Source: Bacillota bacterium
GTDB lineage: Bacteria > Bacillota > Sulfobacillia > JAJZYS01 > JAJYTV01
NCBI GenBank assembly: GCA_021806845.1
Contig: JAKAPV010000185.1
Location: forward strand, 1 to 6,094
Direction: 5' to 3'
Length of the DNA stretch: 6,094 bases
Numbering within the stretch: position 1 is the first letter of the stretch; each line of letters starts with the position of its first letter. Of this stretch, positions 5,581 through 6,094 are shown one piece after another. The notes under the pieces are model-generated. The model was not told where the DNA came from. It made no database searches and was given only the letters and a program-made list of their open reading frames with translations. The position numbers and the translations under genes are program-made.

Positions 5581-6094
5581 TCAGGCCCGGTGCAGTTGGA
5601 AATTCGCGCGGATCTCGCCGACCTCGCGGCCCGCGAAGTTGCTTTGCAGCTGGCGCCGCCACGCTGCAAGGCGCTCCGCCTCTGTCTCCGAGAGGAAGCC
5701 CGCCTGCAGCAGGGCCTCGATCAGTGCAGGCGCCACGGCGCGGTTGCCGCCGTCCAGGACCTTGATGGCGACCCCCTGGCCGAGGGCGCGGTCGCCGACC
5801 CCATACACGGCTTCCGCTCCCGTCTTCGGGATGAGGCGGCCGCCCGACACCTCCGTGAGCTCGACGCCGATGCGGCGACGGCCGGCGACGAGGTATGGGT
5901 ACTCGGCCATCGCGTCCGCGACCCGGCGCGCGGCGGGCAGATACTCCTCCGGCATGCCGGACGGATCGGCCAGGCGGGCAAAGCCAAGCGCCAGCGCGCG
6001 CAGCGGCACCTCGAACACCGGCGCGCTGCAGCCGTCGACGCCGATGCCGATCTCATCCTCGGGGATGTCGCAGAATGCGGAGACGATCCGGCGC
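5581..6094 (-). CDS. L-asparaginase II family protein (N-terminus cut by right window edge)
   Basis: This is the C-terminal 170 residues of an asparaginase of the Rhizobium etli type II family (about 330-350 residues), which hydrolyses asparagine to aspartate and ammonia and is unrelated to E. coli AnsA/AnsB. The fragment opens with RRIVSAFCDIPEDEIGIGVDG and then GCSAPVFEVPL; the GCSAP cysteine probably corresponds to the zinc-binding Cys189 of the Rhizobium enzyme. Then come FARLADP, EYPYLVAGRRR, the glycine-rich LIPKTGAEAVYGVG, and GVAIKVLDGGNRAVAPA, which fits the conserved serine-protease-like core near the C-terminus. The protein continues to FQLHRA, about 40 residues past the conserved part, which may be a lineage-specific tail. 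The CSGKH catalytic motif would lie beyond the window. Family membership is good; actual activity is inferred. Confidence 0.87.
   Translation of the reverse strand, partial: RRIVSAFCDIPEDEIGIGVDGCSAPVFEVPLRALALGFARLADPSGMPEEYLPAARRVADAMAEYPYLVAGRRRIGVELTEVSGGRLIPKTGAEAVYGVGDRALGQGVAIKVLDGGNRAVAPALIEALLQAGFLSETEAERLAAWRRQLQSNFAGREVGEIRANFQLHRA

Noticed and set aside
1..6094. CRISPR array, defence or toxin-antitoxin system, transposon ends, tRNA or rRNA
   Set aside because: No regularly spaced repeats, terminal inverted repeats, transposase or nuclease motifs, or RNA-gene cores were seen, and nearly all the DNA is explained by recognised genes.

Overview
This is a GC-rich, gene-dense bacterial window. 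It holds eight protein-coding genes with almost no intergenic DNA. I see no RNA gene, mobile element, CRISPR array or prophage signal.

The left half (1-3339) is one minus-strand operon, read right to left: thiL, tsaE, tsaB, rimI, tsaD. All junctions overlap by 4 or 11 bases, so translation is probably coupled. TsaB, TsaE and TsaD are the bacterial threonylcarbamoyl-transfer machinery that makes N6-threonylcarbamoyladenosine (t6A37) on ANN-decoding tRNAs. Their partner TsaC/Sua5 is not in the window. RimI is the ribosomal protein N-terminal acetyltransferase that often sits beside tsaB, and ThiL makes thiamine diphosphate. The left edge cuts tsaD after residue 264.

The right half (4121-6094) is a second minus-strand run: an L-asparaginase II family protein (its N-terminus lies beyond the right edge), a DppA-type M55 D-aminopeptidase, and a family 4 (4Fe-4S) uracil-DNA glycosylase.

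Between the two runs lies the only plus-strand gene (3376-4203), a 275-residue protein I do not recognise. It starts 36 bases from thiL, divergently, and its last 83 bases overlap the end of the glycosylase gene.

The order thiL-tsaE-tsaB-rimI-tsaD is the one I know from Bacillus subtilis (ydiA-ydiB-ydiC-rimI-tsaD). Together with DppA this suggests a high-GC Bacillota-like lineage such as Symbiobacteriia, Limnochordia or Thermaerobacter types. This is inference from gene order only, and other GC-rich phyla cannot be excluded.

Most of the window is core metabolism rather than a new system. Two points stand out. The tsaE reading frame has no ATG, GTG or TTG where its N-terminus must be: the ThiL stop and TsaE start share GTAA, where two sister junctions have GTGA. 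The plus-strand protein is unassigned and may contain a diverged nucleotide-binding fold.
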